From: Nocardioides astragali
GTDB taxonomy: Bacteria > Actinomycetota > Actinomycetes > Propionibacteriales > Nocardioidaceae
NCBI RefSeq assembly: GCF_024436375.1
Contig: NZ_JAFMZM010000006.1
Location: 310,001-374,000 of the forward strand
DNA: 64,000 bases
Direction: 5' to 3'
Both the position numbers and the translations under genes were made by a program. Of this stretch, positions 43,176 to 52,096 are shown piece by piece; the first letter of the stretch is position 1, and every line of letters starts with the position of its first letter. The notes below the pieces were generated by a model. The model saw only the letters and a list, made by a program, of their open reading frames with translations, did not search any database and was not told the DNA's origin.

Positions 43176-43529
43176 ATGGAGACCCTGCGGCTGGTGTTGC
43201 TGTTCGTGCACGTCCTCGGATTCGCGGCCCTGCTCGGCGGTCTCCTGGTGCAGGTGCGCGAGGACACCAAGGTGGTCAACCCGGTGATGCGCGACGGCAT
43301 CGGTACGGCGTTCCTCGCCGGGCTGCTGCTGGTGGGGGTGCTGGAGAGCCTGGGGAGCCCCGACCACGCCAAGATCGGCGTGAAGTTCGCCATCGGCCTG
43401 GTCATCCTGGTGCTGGTGATGGCCAACATGCGCAAGCCGAGCATCCCCCAGGGGCTCTACTTCGGCCTGCTGGTGCTGACGATCGCCAACATCGCGGTGG
43501 CCGTGTTCTGGTCGCCCGTCCACGCCTGA
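43176..43529 (+). CDS. Four-helix membrane protein of unknown function
   Basis: 117 aa, almost entirely membrane-embedded: LVLLFVHVLGFAALLGGLLV, GIGTAFLAGLLLVGVLE, GVKFAIGLVILVLVMANM and GLYFGLLVLTIANIAVAVFW. A conserved-looking LFVHVLGFAALLGG start recalls small DUF-type membrane proteins of actinobacteria. Leaderless-type promoter. 52 bases before pcrA, which has its own -10 box. Confidence 0.75.
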   Translation: METLRLVLLFVHVLGFAALLGGLLVQVREDTKVVNPVMRDGIGTAFLAGLLLVGVLESLGSPDHAKIGVKFAIGLVILVLVMANMRKPSIPQGLYFGLLVLTIANIAVAVFWSPVHA

Positions 43530-43566
43530 TCCCACGCCTGATCCCTGGCCTGTCACACCTCCCGCA

Positions 43567-43572
43567 TAGGGT
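43567..43572 (+). promoter_or_regulatory. -10 box TAGGGT for pcrA
   Basis: TAGGGT, 9 bases, then ATG 43582; predicts a leader of only 2 to 3 bases. Confidence 0.5.
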
Positions 43573-43581
43573 TGGGACGCG

Positions 43582-45963
43582 ATGAGTCCCACTGATGCCC
43601 CCGCCGATCGAGCCCTGATCGACCACCCCCTCCTCGAGGGCCTCAACGACCCCCAGCGGGCGGCCGTGACGCACTCCGGTGCCCCGCTGCTGGTGGTCGC
43701 CGGCGCCGGCTCGGGCAAGACACGCGTGCTGACCCGGCGCATCGCCTGGCTGATCAACGAGCGCAAGGCGCACCCCGGCTCCATCCTGGCGATCACCTTC
43801 ACCAACAAGGCCGCGGCCGAGATGAAGGAGCGGGTCGAGGAGCTGGTCGGCAAGCGGGCCAGGATCATGTGGGTCTCGACCTTCCACTCCGCCTGCGTGC
43901 GCATCCTGCGCAAGGAGATCGACCGGGTCGGCTTCAAGTCCAGCTTCTCCATCTACGACGCCGCGGACTCCAAGCGACTGATGACGCTGGTGCTGCGCGA
44001 CCTCGAGCTCGACCCCAAGCGCTACCAGCCCAACGCCGTCCTCAACTGGGTCTCCGACCAGAAGAACGAGCTCCGCGACGCTGAGGACGCCGCCAAGGAG
44101 GCGCGCAACGGCTTCGAGGAGGCCTACGCCTCGGCCTACACCCACTACCAACGCCGGCTGCGCGAGGCCCACGCGCTCGACTTCGACGACCTGATCATGA
44201 CGACGGTCCACCTGCTCCAGGCGTTCCCCGATGTGCGCGAGAACTATCGCCGCCGGTTCCGCCACGTGCTGGTGGATGAATACCAGGACACCAACCACGC
44301 CCAGTACAGCCTGATCCAGCAGCTGTGCGGGGAGTCCTTCGAGGAGCTCGGGGCGGAGGCGGAGCGCGTCGAGCCGAGCGAGCTGATGGTCGTCGGTGAC
44401 GCCGACCAGTCGATCTACGCCTTCCGTGGCGCCGACATCCGCAACATCCTCGACTTCGAGAAGGACTTCCCCAACGCCACGACGATCCTGCTGGAGCAGA
44501 ACTACCGCTCCACCCAGACCATCCTGACCGCGGCCAACTCGGTCATCGGCAACAACCGCGGCCGCAAGCCCAAGCGGTTGTGGACCGACGCGGGGGCGGG
44601 AGAGCGGATCGTCGGCTACGTCTCCGACGACGAGCACGACGAGGCGCGGTTCGTCAGCGAGGAGATCGACCGGCTCGTCGACGAGAGCAGTCTCCGTCCC
44701 GCCGACGTCGCGGTCTTCTACCGCACCAATGCGCAGTCCCGCGTCTTCGAGGAGGTGTTCATCCGCACCGGCCAGCCCTACAAGGTCGTCGGAGGGGTGC
44801 GCTTCTACGAGCGCAAGGAGGTCCGCGACGCGCTGGCCTACCTCCGGATGCTGGTCAACACCGCCGACGAGATCTCGCTGCGCCGTGTGCTCAACACCCC
44901 CAAGCGCGGCATCGGCGAGCGCGCCGAGGCCTGCATCGCCGCGCTGGCCGAGCGCGACCGGGTCACGTTCTGGGAGGCGCTGACCCGCGCCGCCGACGCC
45001 CCGGGCCTGGCCACCCGCAGCCTCAAGAACATCGAGGCCTTCGTGGCGATGGTGCAGGAGCTGCAGTCGATGGTCGAGGCCGACGAGCGGCCCGACGTCA
45101 TCCTCGAGTCGGTGCTGGAGCGCTCGGGCTACCTCACCGAGCTGGAGGCCAGCGACGACCCGCAGGACGGCACCCGCGTGGAGAACCTCGCCGAGCTCGT
45201 CGCCGTCGCGCGCGAGTTCGCCGAGGACCCCCAGCCCGGGCCCAGCGCCGATCCCGCCGACGTCGAGGCCGGCACGGTCGCGGTGGGCCTCGGCGACTTC
45301 CTCGAGCGGGTGGCACTGGTGGCCGACGCCGACTCGATCCCCGACACCCCGGACGGCGACGACTCCGGAGTGGTCACCCTCATGACCCTCCACACCGCCA
45401 AGGGCCTCGAGTTCCCGGTCGTGTTCCTCACCGGGTTGGAGGACGGCGTCTTCCCGCACCAGCGCTCGCTGGGCGACCAGCCCGAGCTGGAGGAGGAGCG
45501 CCGGCTGGCCTACGTCGGACTGACGCGCGCCCAGAAGCGCCTCTACATCTCACGGGCGCTGGTCCGCTCCGCGTGGGGCGCCCCGAGCCACAACCCCGCC
45601 AGCCGATTCCTCGACGAGCTGCCGGTCGACCTCGTGGACTGGCGCCGCACCGCAGCCGAGCAGACGCGCTGGGGTCGCCCCGACCTGACCGGGGGTGGCT
45701 CCTCCCGCCTCGGTACGCCGACCGACGCCGGTCGCCGCAACTTCTCCACCGCGGCGATGCGGGCCGATGCAGCGGCGAAGGCCAAGCCGGCGCGGGAGAT
45801 CCCGAGCCTGGCGCCGGGGGACCGCGTCGTGCACGACTCCTTCGGCATGGGCACCGTCGTGGCCGTCGACGGGGTCGCGGAGAAGTCCGTGGCGTCGATC
45901 GACTTCGGGTCCGAGGGCGTCAAGCGACTGCTGCTGCGCTACGCCCCGGTGGAGAAGCTGTAG
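43582..45963 (+). CDS. pcrA: ATP-dependent DNA helicase PcrA/UvrD
   Basis: 793-aa superfamily 1A helicase that unwinds DNA 3'-5' in repair and plasmid/replication-fork processing. Helicase motifs in order: Q-motif LNDPQRAAVTH, I AGAGSGKTRVL, Ia ITFTNKAAAEMKERV, II VDEYQDTNHAQYSL, III VVGDADQSIYAFRGA, IV LEQNYRSTQTIL, V VTLMTLHTAKGLEFPVVFLT, VI EEERRLAYVGLTRAQKRLYI. The C-terminal ~100 residues (GDRVVHDSFGMGTVVAVDGV) are the UvrD C-terminal Tudor-like domain that contacts RNA polymerase. Length is normal. Single gene. Confidence 0.96.
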   Translation: MSPTDAPADRALIDHPLLEGLNDPQRAAVTHSGAPLLVVAGAGSGKTRVLTRRIAWLINERKAHPGSILAITFTNKAAAEMKERVEELVGKRARIMWVSTFHSACVRILRKEIDRVGFKSSFSIYDAADSKRLMTLVLRDLELDPKRYQPNAVLNWVSDQKNELRDAEDAAKEARNGFEEAYASAYTHYQRRLREAHALDFDDLIMTTVHLLQAFPDVRENYRRRFRHVLVDEYQDTNHAQYSLIQQLCGESFEELGAEAERVEPSELMVVGDADQSIYAFRGADIRNILDFEKDFPNATTILLEQNYRSTQTILTAANSVIGNNRGRKPKRLWTDAGAGERIVGYVSDDEHDEARFVSEEIDRLVDESSLRPADVAVFYRTNAQSRVFEEVFIRTGQPYKVVGGVRFYERKEVRDALAYLRMLVNTADEISLRRVLNTPKRGIGERAEACIAALAERDRVTFWEALTRAADAPGLATRSLKNIEAFVAMVQELQSMVEADERPDVILESVLERSGYLTELEASDDPQDGTRVENLAELVAVAREFAEDPQPGPSADPADVEAGTVAVGLGDFLERVALVADADSIPDTPDGDDSGVVTLMTLHTAKGLEFPVVFLTGLEDGVFPHQRSLGDQPELEEERRLAYVGLTRAQKRLYISRALVRSAWGAPSHNPASRFLDELPVDLVDWRRTAAEQTRWGRPDLTGGGSSRLGTPTDAGRRNFSTAAMRADAAAKAKPAREIPSLAPGDRVVHDSFGMGTVVAVDGVAEKSVASIDFGSEGVKRLLLRYAPVEKL

Positions 45964-45978
45964 CGGAGAAGCGGTGGA

Positions 45979-46809
45979 TCAGGGAACGATCCCGTGCTCC
46001 ACGAAGGCCTGGAACGGGTCGACGGGGCCGCCGCCACCCGGGCGGACCTCGAGGTGCAGGTGGGAGCCGGTCACGTTGCCGGTCGCGCCGACGGTGCCGA
46101 TGACCTCGCCGCCGTTGACGCGGTCACCGACGGCGACGTAGATCGCGGTCTGGTGGCAGTACCAGATCTCGGTGCCGTCATCCAGCGTCACCACGGTCTT
46201 GTTGCCGTAGGCGCCGTCGTAGCCGGTCTGGGTGACGGTGCCGTTGGCGACCGCGATGATCTTGTCACCGGAGTTGGCGTTGAAGTCCAGGCCGGTGTGA
46301 TAGCTGGCCCAGAGGCCGTACTGACCGAAGGTCGCGGTGATCTGGTAGCTGCCGAGGGGGAGAACCCACTTGTTCTCCTTGATCTTCGCGGCCTGCTTCT
46401 CGGCGGCCTGGCGCATCTCGGAGAGCTTCGCCTCACGCTCGGCCACCTGCTTCTCAGCCAGGGCGATGAGCTCGGGGTCGGTCTCCTCGCCACCGGAGTC
46501 GCGGGTGTGGTCGCGGCTGACGACGGCGCCGCGGCGCGACAGGGCCTGACCGGCGGTGGTGCCTATGGACCCGGCTGCGTCGAGAGACCCCCCGGTGGAC
46601 GTCAGCGCAGTAGCGCCTGCGCCCGAGGCCGTGACGGCCCCACCTGCGGAGATGGCGAGCACGGCGACGCCTGCCACGAGGGGCAGGGAAGGCACGCTGC
46701 GGACCATGGAGCGGCGAGGCGGCGTAGCGGCACGTCGCTTGCCGGTCACGGGTGCAGCCGATGCCGAGGTGCGTCGCTTGGGAGCACGCTCCGCTCGGTG
46801 GTTGCCCAT
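45979..46809 (-). CDS. M23-family peptidoglycan endopeptidase
   Basis: 276 aa. Basic cytoplasmic start (KRRTSASAAPVTGKRRAATP), membrane helix/signal anchor (VAGVAVLAISAGGAVTASGA), a helical coiled-coil stretch (EKQVAEREAKLSEMRQAAEK) and a LytM/M23 domain with zinc ligands in YHTGLDFNANSGD and HLHLEVRPGGGG. It should cleave peptide cross-bridges in the wall outside the membrane. ATG 46809 is preferred over TTG 46824. The upstream 136 bp hold only its promoter. Confidence 0.92.
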   Translation of the reverse strand: MGNHRAERAPKRRTSASAAPVTGKRRAATPPRRSMVRSVPSLPLVAGVAVLAISAGGAVTASGAGATALTSTGGSLDAAGSIGTTAGQALSRRGAVVSRDHTRDSGGEETDPELIALAEKQVAEREAKLSEMRQAAEKQAAKIKENKWVLPLGSYQITATFGQYGLWASYHTGLDFNANSGDKIIAVANGTVTQTGYDGAYGNKTVVTLDDGTEIWYCHQTAIYVAVGDRVNGGEVIGTVGATGNVTGSHLHLEVRPGGGGPVDPFQAFVEHGIVP

Positions 46810-46945
46810 AGGGGTGGTTACCAATCTGCCGGGTCAGGGGGGTGGGTCGGCAAGACCGCGCATGACTGTAACGGAAAGATCACGGGAAAGTGCAACCCGC
46901 GAGGCAACTAGTTGAAAATCGCAGGTCAGGCGCCTGTCTTCATCC
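46810..46945 (-). promoter_or_regulatory. Promoter region of the M23 peptidase gene
   Basis: On the minus strand TTGCAC and TACAGT are 19 bp apart, about 55 bp before the start. Overlapping them is a near direct repeat (AACGGAAAG / CACGGGAAAG on the plus strand), which could be a response-regulator site; wall-hydrolase genes of actinobacteria are often controlled by MtrA. I see no c-di-AMP riboswitch signature. Confidence 0.35.
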
Positions 46946-48277
46946 TCAGGGGTGGACTGTGCGGGCGGCCCGGTAGCGCTCGAGGGCCTCTCGTCGCTCG
47001 TCGCCGTGGTCCACGATGCGCAGCGGGTAGTCCCGCTCGTAGCCCAGGTGGGAGGTCCAGGGCTCGTGCACCGTCGCGCCGGGGAGGTGGTCCAGCTCGG
47101 GCACCCAGCGGCGCACGTAGTCACCCTGGGGGTCGAACCTCTTGCCCTGGCTGACCGGGTTGAAGACCCGGAAGTAGGGGGACGCGTCGGTGCCGGTGCC
47201 GGCCACCCACTGCCAGCCGTGGTTGTTGGACGCGACGTCACCGTCGATGAGGAGGTCGAGGAAGTGCCGCGCGCCGACGGGCCACCACACGTGCAGGTCC
47301 TTGGTGAGGAACGACGCGGTGATCATCCGGACCCGGTTGTGCATCCAGCCCGTGTCCAGCAGCTGCCGCATCCCGGCGTCGACGATCGGGTAGCCGGTGG
47401 TGCCGGTGCGCCAGGCCTCGACGGCGTCCTCGGGGTCGTCGTACCTCATGCCCTTCAGCGCGGGCCTGAGGTCGGCCCACGCCGAGGCGGGGTGGTGCCA
47501 CAGCACGTCGGCGTAGAAGTCGCGCCAGCAGAGCTCGGTCGCGTACGTCGACGCGGGGTCGATGTCGGCCAGCAGGGAGCGCGGGTGGAGCACCCCGAGG
47601 TGGAGGTAGGGCGAGAGCCGCGAGGTGCCGTCGTGGTCGGGCCGGTCGCGCTCGGTCGCGTAGGAGTCGAGCCCGTCGCGCCGGAAGTCGTGCCAGCGGC
47701 GCCAGGCGGCGTCCTCCCCGGCCGCGGGCAGGGCGACGGGGGCGTCGGCGATCGCCTCCTCCAGCAGGGCGAGCGCCCGGCCGTCCGGCTCCGGCGCCTC
47801 GAGGTCGGGGGAGCGCGGCGTGGGGGCGGGCTCGGACCAGCCGCGGTCGCGCCAGGCGCGGGCGAAGGCGGTGAAGACCTGATAGGGGTCGCCGCTGCCG
47901 TTGCGCACCACCCCCGGCCCGACGGCGTACGGCGACCCGGTCGCCACCAGCTCGACCTGGGCGCCGACCGCCTCGTCGCGGCGGCGTCCGTAGGGGGTGG
48001 TCTCCGCCGACACGTGGACGCGACGGCCGTGGGCGACCCGGGGCACGACGTCCGCGGGGTCGCCGTGGTGGACGGTCAGCGGGATGCGCTCGGCGAGAGC
48101 GAGGACGTTGGCGGCCAGCCAGGCCCGGCGCGCCGGGCCGGCTCCGCTCCAGACGGCCGGGTCGACGACGAACAGGGCCGTCACCGATCCGTCCGCGAGG
48201 GCCGCGAGGAGCGCCGGGTTGTCCCGCACCCGCAGGTCGCGCCGGAACCACATCACCGCTGAGCTCGAGGTGGCCAC
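46946..48277 (-). CDS. phr: Deoxyribodipyrimidine photolyase
   Basis: 443-aa blue-light DNA repair enzyme that splits UV cyclobutane pyrimidine dimers using FAD. N-terminal antenna domain (VMWFRRDLRVRDNPALLAAL), FAD domain motifs TSRLSPYLHLGVLHPRSLLA, CWRDFYADVLWHHP, YPIVDAGMRQLLDTGWMHNR, VRMITASFLTKDLHVWW and DVASNNHGWQWVAGTGTDAS, with the conserved tail YFRVFNPVSQGKRFDPQG. GTG 48277 follows a TACGTT box by 7 bases, fixing the start against a longer upstream frame. Divergent from sucC. Confidence 0.95.
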   Translation of the reverse strand: MATSSSAVMWFRRDLRVRDNPALLAALADGSVTALFVVDPAVWSGAGPARRAWLAANVLALAERIPLTVHHGDPADVVPRVAHGRRVHVSAETTPYGRRRDEAVGAQVELVATGSPYAVGPGVVRNGSGDPYQVFTAFARAWRDRGWSEPAPTPRSPDLEAPEPDGRALALLEEAIADAPVALPAAGEDAAWRRWHDFRRDGLDSYATERDRPDHDGTSRLSPYLHLGVLHPRSLLADIDPASTYATELCWRDFYADVLWHHPASAWADLRPALKGMRYDDPEDAVEAWRTGTTGYPIVDAGMRQLLDTGWMHNRVRMITASFLTKDLHVWWPVGARHFLDLLIDGDVASNNHGWQWVAGTGTDASPYFRVFNPVSQGKRFDPQGDYVRRWVPELDHLPGATVHEPWTSHLGYERDYPLRIVDHGDERREALERYRAARTVHP

Positions 48278-48284
48278 GCACGTC

Positions 48285-48290
48285 AACGTA
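48285..48290 (-). promoter_or_regulatory. -10 box TACGTT (minus strand) for phr
   Basis: TACGTT, 7 bases, then GTG 48277. Confidence 0.6.
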
Positions 48291-48391
48291 GCCCGACGGT
48301 GGACCATCCGCCCGACCAGCGGGTGGCGACCGGGGTGACCACCGCCACTCGCACCCGATCTCGTGCGACCCACCCGACAGGACTAGTGTGC

Positions 48392-48398
48392 CGAGAGG
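48392..48398 (+). promoter_or_regulatory. Probable -10 box (CTAGTGT) of sucCD
   Basis: TAGTGT about 45 bases before the sucC start is the only good -10 hexamer in the 164-bp phr/sucC interval. The predicted leader carries GAGAAGGA about 11 bases before GTG 48442. Confidence 0.4.
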
Positions 48399-48441
48399 AA
48401 AATCCCGGGAACTGTTGCATACGAGAAGGACTGGGTACGTC

Positions 48442-49611
48442 GTGGACCTGATGGAGTTTCAGGCGAAGGAGCTCTTCGCCAAGCATGGAGTGGTCACCAC
48501 ACTGGGTGTGGTCGCCGAGACACCGGAGGCCGCGCGTGCCGCCGCCGAGGAGATGGGCGGAGTCACGGTCATCAAGGCGCAGGTCAAGGCCGGCGGCCGC
48601 GGCAAGGCCGGTGGCGTGAAGATCGCCAAGACCGCCGACGAGGCCGAGTCCTACGCCCGCGACATCATCGGGATGGAGATCAAGGGCCTGCGCGTCAACC
48701 GCGTGCTGGTCACGCCGGCGACCCCGCCGGTGGAGGAGTACTACTTCTCCTTCCTGCTCGACCGGTCCAACCGCTCCCACCTGTGCATCGCATCGGTCGA
48801 GGGCGGCGTGGAGATCGAGGAGGTCGCCAAGACCAACCCCGACGCGGTCAAGAAGATCCCGGTCGACGCCCTGGAGGGCGTGACCCCGGAGAAGGCCGCC
48901 GCCATCGTCGACGAGGCCAAGTTCCCGGCCGAGCTGCGCGACCAGGCCATCGAGATGGTCCAGAAGCTGTGGCAGGTCTACGTCGAGGAGGACGCCACCC
49001 TGGTGGAGGTCAACCCGCTGGCCCGCCTCGAGGGCGACAAGCTCGAGGCGCTGGACGGCAAGGTCTCCCTCGACGAGAACGCCTCCGAGGTGCGCCACCC
49101 CGAGCACGCCCAGTTCGAGATCCGCGAGGAGGCCGACCCGCTCGAGGCGAAGGCCAAGGACAAGGGCCTCAACTACGTCAAGCTCGACGGCCAGGTCGGC
49201 ATCATCGGCAACGGCGCGGGCCTGGTCATGAGCACGCTCGACGTGGTCGCCTACGCCGGTGAGGCGCACGGCGGCGTCAAGCCCGCCAACTTCCTCGACA
49301 TCGGCGGCGGCGCCAACGCCCAGGTGATGGCCGACGGCCTCGACGTGATCATCCACGACGAGCAGGTCAAGAGCGTGTTCGTCAACGTCTTCGGCGGCAT
49401 CACCGCGTGCGACGAGGTCGCCAACGGCATCAAGGGCGCCCTGGAGATCCTCGGCGACGAGGCCACCAAGCCGCTCGTCGTACGCCTCGACGGCAACAAC
49501 GTCGACAAGGGTCGCGCGATCCTCGACGAGCTCAACCACCCGCTGGTCACCCAGGTCGACACGATGGACGGCGCGGCCGACAAGGCCGCCGAGCTCGCCC
49601 ACCAGGCCTGA
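48442..49611 (+). CDS. sucC: Succinyl-CoA synthetase (ADP-forming) beta subunit
   Basis: TCA-cycle enzyme: succinyl-CoA + ADP/GDP + Pi to succinate + CoA + ATP/GTP. 389 aa with ATP-grasp domain (MEFQAKELFAKHGVVTT, IKAQVKAGGRGKAGGVKIA, LVEVNPLARLEGDKLEALDG) and C-terminal ligase domain (GIIGNGAGLVMSTLDVVAYA, PANFLDIGGGANAQVMADGL, VFVNVFGGITACDEVANGI). GTG 48442 gives the usual MDLMEFQAKEL start; ATG 48451 is possible. Co-transcribed with sucD 13 bases downstream. Confidence 0.97.
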   Translation: MDLMEFQAKELFAKHGVVTTLGVVAETPEAARAAAEEMGGVTVIKAQVKAGGRGKAGGVKIAKTADEAESYARDIIGMEIKGLRVNRVLVTPATPPVEEYYFSFLLDRSNRSHLCIASVEGGVEIEEVAKTNPDAVKKIPVDALEGVTPEKAAAIVDEAKFPAELRDQAIEMVQKLWQVYVEEDATLVEVNPLARLEGDKLEALDGKVSLDENASEVRHPEHAQFEIREEADPLEAKAKDKGLNYVKLDGQVGIIGNGAGLVMSTLDVVAYAGEAHGGVKPANFLDIGGGANAQVMADGLDVIIHDEQVKSVFVNVFGGITACDEVANGIKGALEILGDEATKPLVVRLDGNNVDKGRAILDELNHPLVTQVDTMDGAADKAAELAHQA

Positions 49612-49624
49612 GAGAGAGAAACAG

Positions 49625-50506
49625 ATGTCTATCTACCTCAACAAGGACTCCAAGATCATCGTGCAGGGCATGACCGGCGGGATGGGTGCCAAGCACACCA
49701 CCCTGATGGTCGAGTCCGGCGCCAACATCGTGGGCGGTGTCAACGCCCGCAAGGCCGGCACCACGGTCGAGCTCGGCGGCAAGGAGCTGCCCGTCTTCGG
49801 CACGGTCGAGGAGGCGATGAAGGAGACCGGCGCCGACGTGTCGGTGGCCTTCGTGCCGCCCGCGTTCACCAAGGACGCCTGCATCGAGGCCATCGACGCC
49901 GAGATCCCGCTGCTCGTCGTGATCACCGAGGGCGTGCCGGTGCTCGACACCGCCGAGGTGGTCGCCTACCTCGAGGGCAAGTCCACCCGGATGATCGGCC
50001 CCAACTGCCCCGGCATCATCACCCCGGACGAGTCCCTGGCCGGCATCACCCCGCACACGATCGCGGGCAAGGGCCCGGTCGGCCTCGTGTCCAAGTCGGG
50101 CACGCTGACCTACCAGATGATGTTCGAGCTCAAGGACTTCGGCTTCACCACCGCGATCGGCATCGGCGGTGACCCGATCATCGGCACCACCCACATCGAC
50201 GCGCTCGAGGCCTTCGAGAACGACCCGGAGACCAAGGCGATCGTGATGATCGGCGAGATCGGTGGAGACGCCGAGGAGCGCGCCGCGGCCTACATCAAGG
50301 ACCACGTGACCAAGCCGGTCGTCGGCTACGTCGCAGGCTTCACCGCTCCTGAGGGCAAGACCATGGGCCACGCCGGCGCCATCGTCTCGGGCTCCTCGGG
50401 CACCGCCCAGGCCAAGAAGGAGGCCCTCGAGGCCGCCGGGGTCAAGGTCGGCAAGACGCCGTCGGAGACTGCTGAGCTGATGCGAGAGATCCTGAACTCG
50501 CTCTAG
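49625..50506 (+). CDS. sucD: Succinyl-CoA synthetase (ADP-forming) alpha subunit
   Basis: 293 aa, partner of SucC. CoA-binding domain MSIYLNKDSKIIVQGMTGGM, pocket NCPGIITPDESLAGI, phospho-histidine in GHAGAIVSGSSGTAQAKKEA. Ribosome site GAGAGAGAAA precedes ATG. Forms the alpha2beta2 or alphabeta enzyme in the cytosol. A strong hairpin lies 41 bases after the stop. Confidence 0.97.
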   Translation: MSIYLNKDSKIIVQGMTGGMGAKHTTLMVESGANIVGGVNARKAGTTVELGGKELPVFGTVEEAMKETGADVSVAFVPPAFTKDACIEAIDAEIPLLVVITEGVPVLDTAEVVAYLEGKSTRMIGPNCPGIITPDESLAGITPHTIAGKGPVGLVSKSGTLTYQMMFELKDFGFTTAIGIGGDPIIGTTHIDALEAFENDPETKAIVMIGEIGGDAEERAAAYIKDHVTKPVVGYVAGFTAPEGKTMGHAGAIVSGSSGTAQAKKEALEAAGVKVGKTPSETAELMREILNSL

Positions 50507-50541
50507 CCCTCGTGCACCCCTGAGCCCGCTCGGTCCAGAGC

Positions 50542-50730
50542 TCACTCCAGCCGGTCCCGCAGGTCCACGACCTGCGGGGCCGGCTGGCGTCGTTCGGGGC
50601 GCTTGGCCTCCCAGAGCATCCGCCACACGACGTGCGCCCCGAGCAGGCGTACGGGCGCGACCGCGTTGAGGCGCGGGGGCGAGGGGAGGGTCGGGCAGGC
50701 CGAGCTGGCCAGTGTCGAAGGTATGGACAT
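50542..50730 (-). CDS. Small hypothetical protein downstream of sucD
   Basis: 62 aa; all codons follow the local GC-rich third-position pattern, which is why I keep it. The Arg/Pro-rich chain (GAHVVWRMLWEAKRPERRQP then APQVVDLRDRLE) has no signal peptide or recognised domain. Its last 15 codons coincide with the hairpin at 50547-50587. It starts 5 bases after the end of the lipoprotein gene on the same strand and could be co-translated with it. It could also be a conserved non-coding terminator read as protein. Confidence 0.5.
   Translation of the reverse strand: MSIPSTLASSACPTLPSPPRLNAVAPVRLLGAHVVWRMLWEAKRPERRQPAPQVVDLRDRLE
50547..50587. terminator. Strong hairpin, probable sucCD terminator
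   Basis: A 19-bp stem with one G-U type mismatch and a 3-base loop: CCAGCCGGTCCCGCAGGTC pairs with GACCTGCGGGGCCGGCTGG. No U-run, as usual in actinobacteria. It lies inside the 3' coding end of the small minus-strand ORF. Confidence 0.7.
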
Positions 50731-50734
50731 CTCT

Positions 50735-52060
50735 CTAGCACCCCGTCTTCGTGAACACGCACATCGCTGGAAGGATCTTCTCGGTGGTCCGGGTGACGTC
50801 GTCGGCCTGGTCGGGCAGCGACTCGAGCGACCCCTCGCCGTAGGTGTGCACCATCAGGCGCGCGGAGCCGACCCGGGTGACCTGGAACACCGAGCTGCCG
50901 AGGCCGTCGCGATAGGTGAGGCCCATCGTGACGGTGTCGTGGCCGGTGTCTCGGTCGAGGACGGTCCACACCTGGTTCTCGACGCTGCGGCAGTCCGTCG
51001 CGGCCTGGCGGATCGCGGCCATCGCGTTGGCGGCCACCTCCGCGTCGGCGTGGACGATCAGCTCGCGCCCGTCGGAGTACTCGGGGCCGTGTGCCCCGGT
51101 GACCAGCCGCCGGGTGCCGCCGGCGCTGCCATCGATCGGCCACGCGAGACGGCCGCACATCTCGACGTCGCCGATGCCGTCGCCGTCCGCCGACGGCTCG
51201 GCGACCTCGAAGTCGCCTCCGGCGTCGGGGAGCCGGACCGCCAGTGGGAAGTCCTCGGGGATGGCGGGCACGTCGGCGGAGACCGTCTCCGACTCGGTGG
51301 GTCCCGTGTCCGGGCTGGTCTCCTCGCTCGCCTCGGGGCTCGGTGGCGACCCGTCGTCGAACATGTCGAGTGCCGCGACGGTCTCGTCCAGGGTGTCGAC
51401 CGTCTCCGCGACGCCCTCCTCGAGGCCGGCGCCCCTCCACTCGCCGTACGTCGACGTGACCAGCAGCGCGGCTCCGACGGGTACGACGTGGACGACGGTG
51501 GCGCCGGGGCCGGGCTCGCCGTCGAACCTGTAGGTCTGGACGAGGGTGGCCGCCGGGGCAGGACCGAAGGGCGACTCACGGACCTCGGTCACGGTCTCCA
51601 GGTCTCCCTTACCGGCCCCGCCGCTGCTCGAGGTGGCGCAGGCCGACAGGTCGGCGAAGGCCTCGGCGACGACGGTCGCCTCGTCCGGGTTGCCCAGCAG
51701 CACCAGCTCACGGGTGTCGGCGGACTCGCCGCCGCTGTTGTCGGCGACCATCCGGTCGCGGATGCCCAGGCCACGCAGCGGGGCGGTGTCGCAGACCCGC
51801 AGGTCGCGGAGTCCGGTGCCGGACCGCGAGGTCGCGATGGTGTCATCGGGCCCACCCATGCCTGCGGTGAGGGGGAATCCGTCGGGGATCTCGGTGCCGG
51901 CAGTGGCTTCGTCGGAGGCCTCGCCGGAGGTCTGGTCGCTCTCCGTGCCGTGCCCTGGCCCGGCATCGGACCCGGCGTCGTCCGACGGCCGGTCCCCGCA
52001 TCCCGCGAGCGCCAGCGCGCACACGAGGGCGACGCCAGACAGCCGCGCGCTGAACCTCAT
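50735..52060 (-). CDS. Lipoprotein with an internally duplicated domain
   Basis: 441 aa. Signal peptide MRFSARLSGVALVCALALAG with lipobox LAGC, then a disordered Asp/Ser/Glu-rich linker (~25-55). The rest holds two copies of a ~170-residue unit joined by an acidic linker: EIPDGFPLTAGM ... RVCDTAPL ... VVAEAFADLSAC ... VTSTYGEW ... DTLDETVAALDMF, and AIPEDFPLAVRLP ... VEMCGRLAW ... AAIRQAATDCRSVE ... MVHTYGEG ... RTTEKILPAMCVF. Conserved Cys in each copy may form disulfides. Outer-face sensor or binding protein; family not recognised. Next to the sigma-like fusion gene upstream, possibly related in function. Confidence 0.82.
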   Translation of the reverse strand: MRFSARLSGVALVCALALAGCGDRPSDDAGSDAGPGHGTESDQTSGEASDEATAGTEIPDGFPLTAGMGGPDDTIATSRSGTGLRDLRVCDTAPLRGLGIRDRMVADNSGGESADTRELVLLGNPDEATVVAEAFADLSACATSSSGGAGKGDLETVTEVRESPFGPAPAATLVQTYRFDGEPGPGATVVHVVPVGAALLVTSTYGEWRGAGLEEGVAETVDTLDETVAALDMFDDGSPPSPEASEETSPDTGPTESETVSADVPAIPEDFPLAVRLPDAGGDFEVAEPSADGDGIGDVEMCGRLAWPIDGSAGGTRRLVTGAHGPEYSDGRELIVHADAEVAANAMAAIRQAATDCRSVENQVWTVLDRDTGHDTVTMGLTYRDGLGSSVFQVTRVGSARLMVHTYGEGSLESLPDQADDVTRTTEKILPAMCVFTKTGC

Positions 52061-52096
52061 GCCACCTAAGACCCCGCGAGGGGCGAAAAGGTTGCG

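Noticed and set aside
43402..45459. A 685-codon minus-strand open frame antisense to pcrA
   Set aside because: Shadow of a GC-rich gene; the plus strand carries all helicase motifs.
46810..46945. c-di-AMP (ydaO) riboswitch upstream of the M23 peptidase
   Set aside because: Such riboswitches precede wall hydrolases in actinobacteria, so I looked, but the conserved core blocks and pairing are not present.
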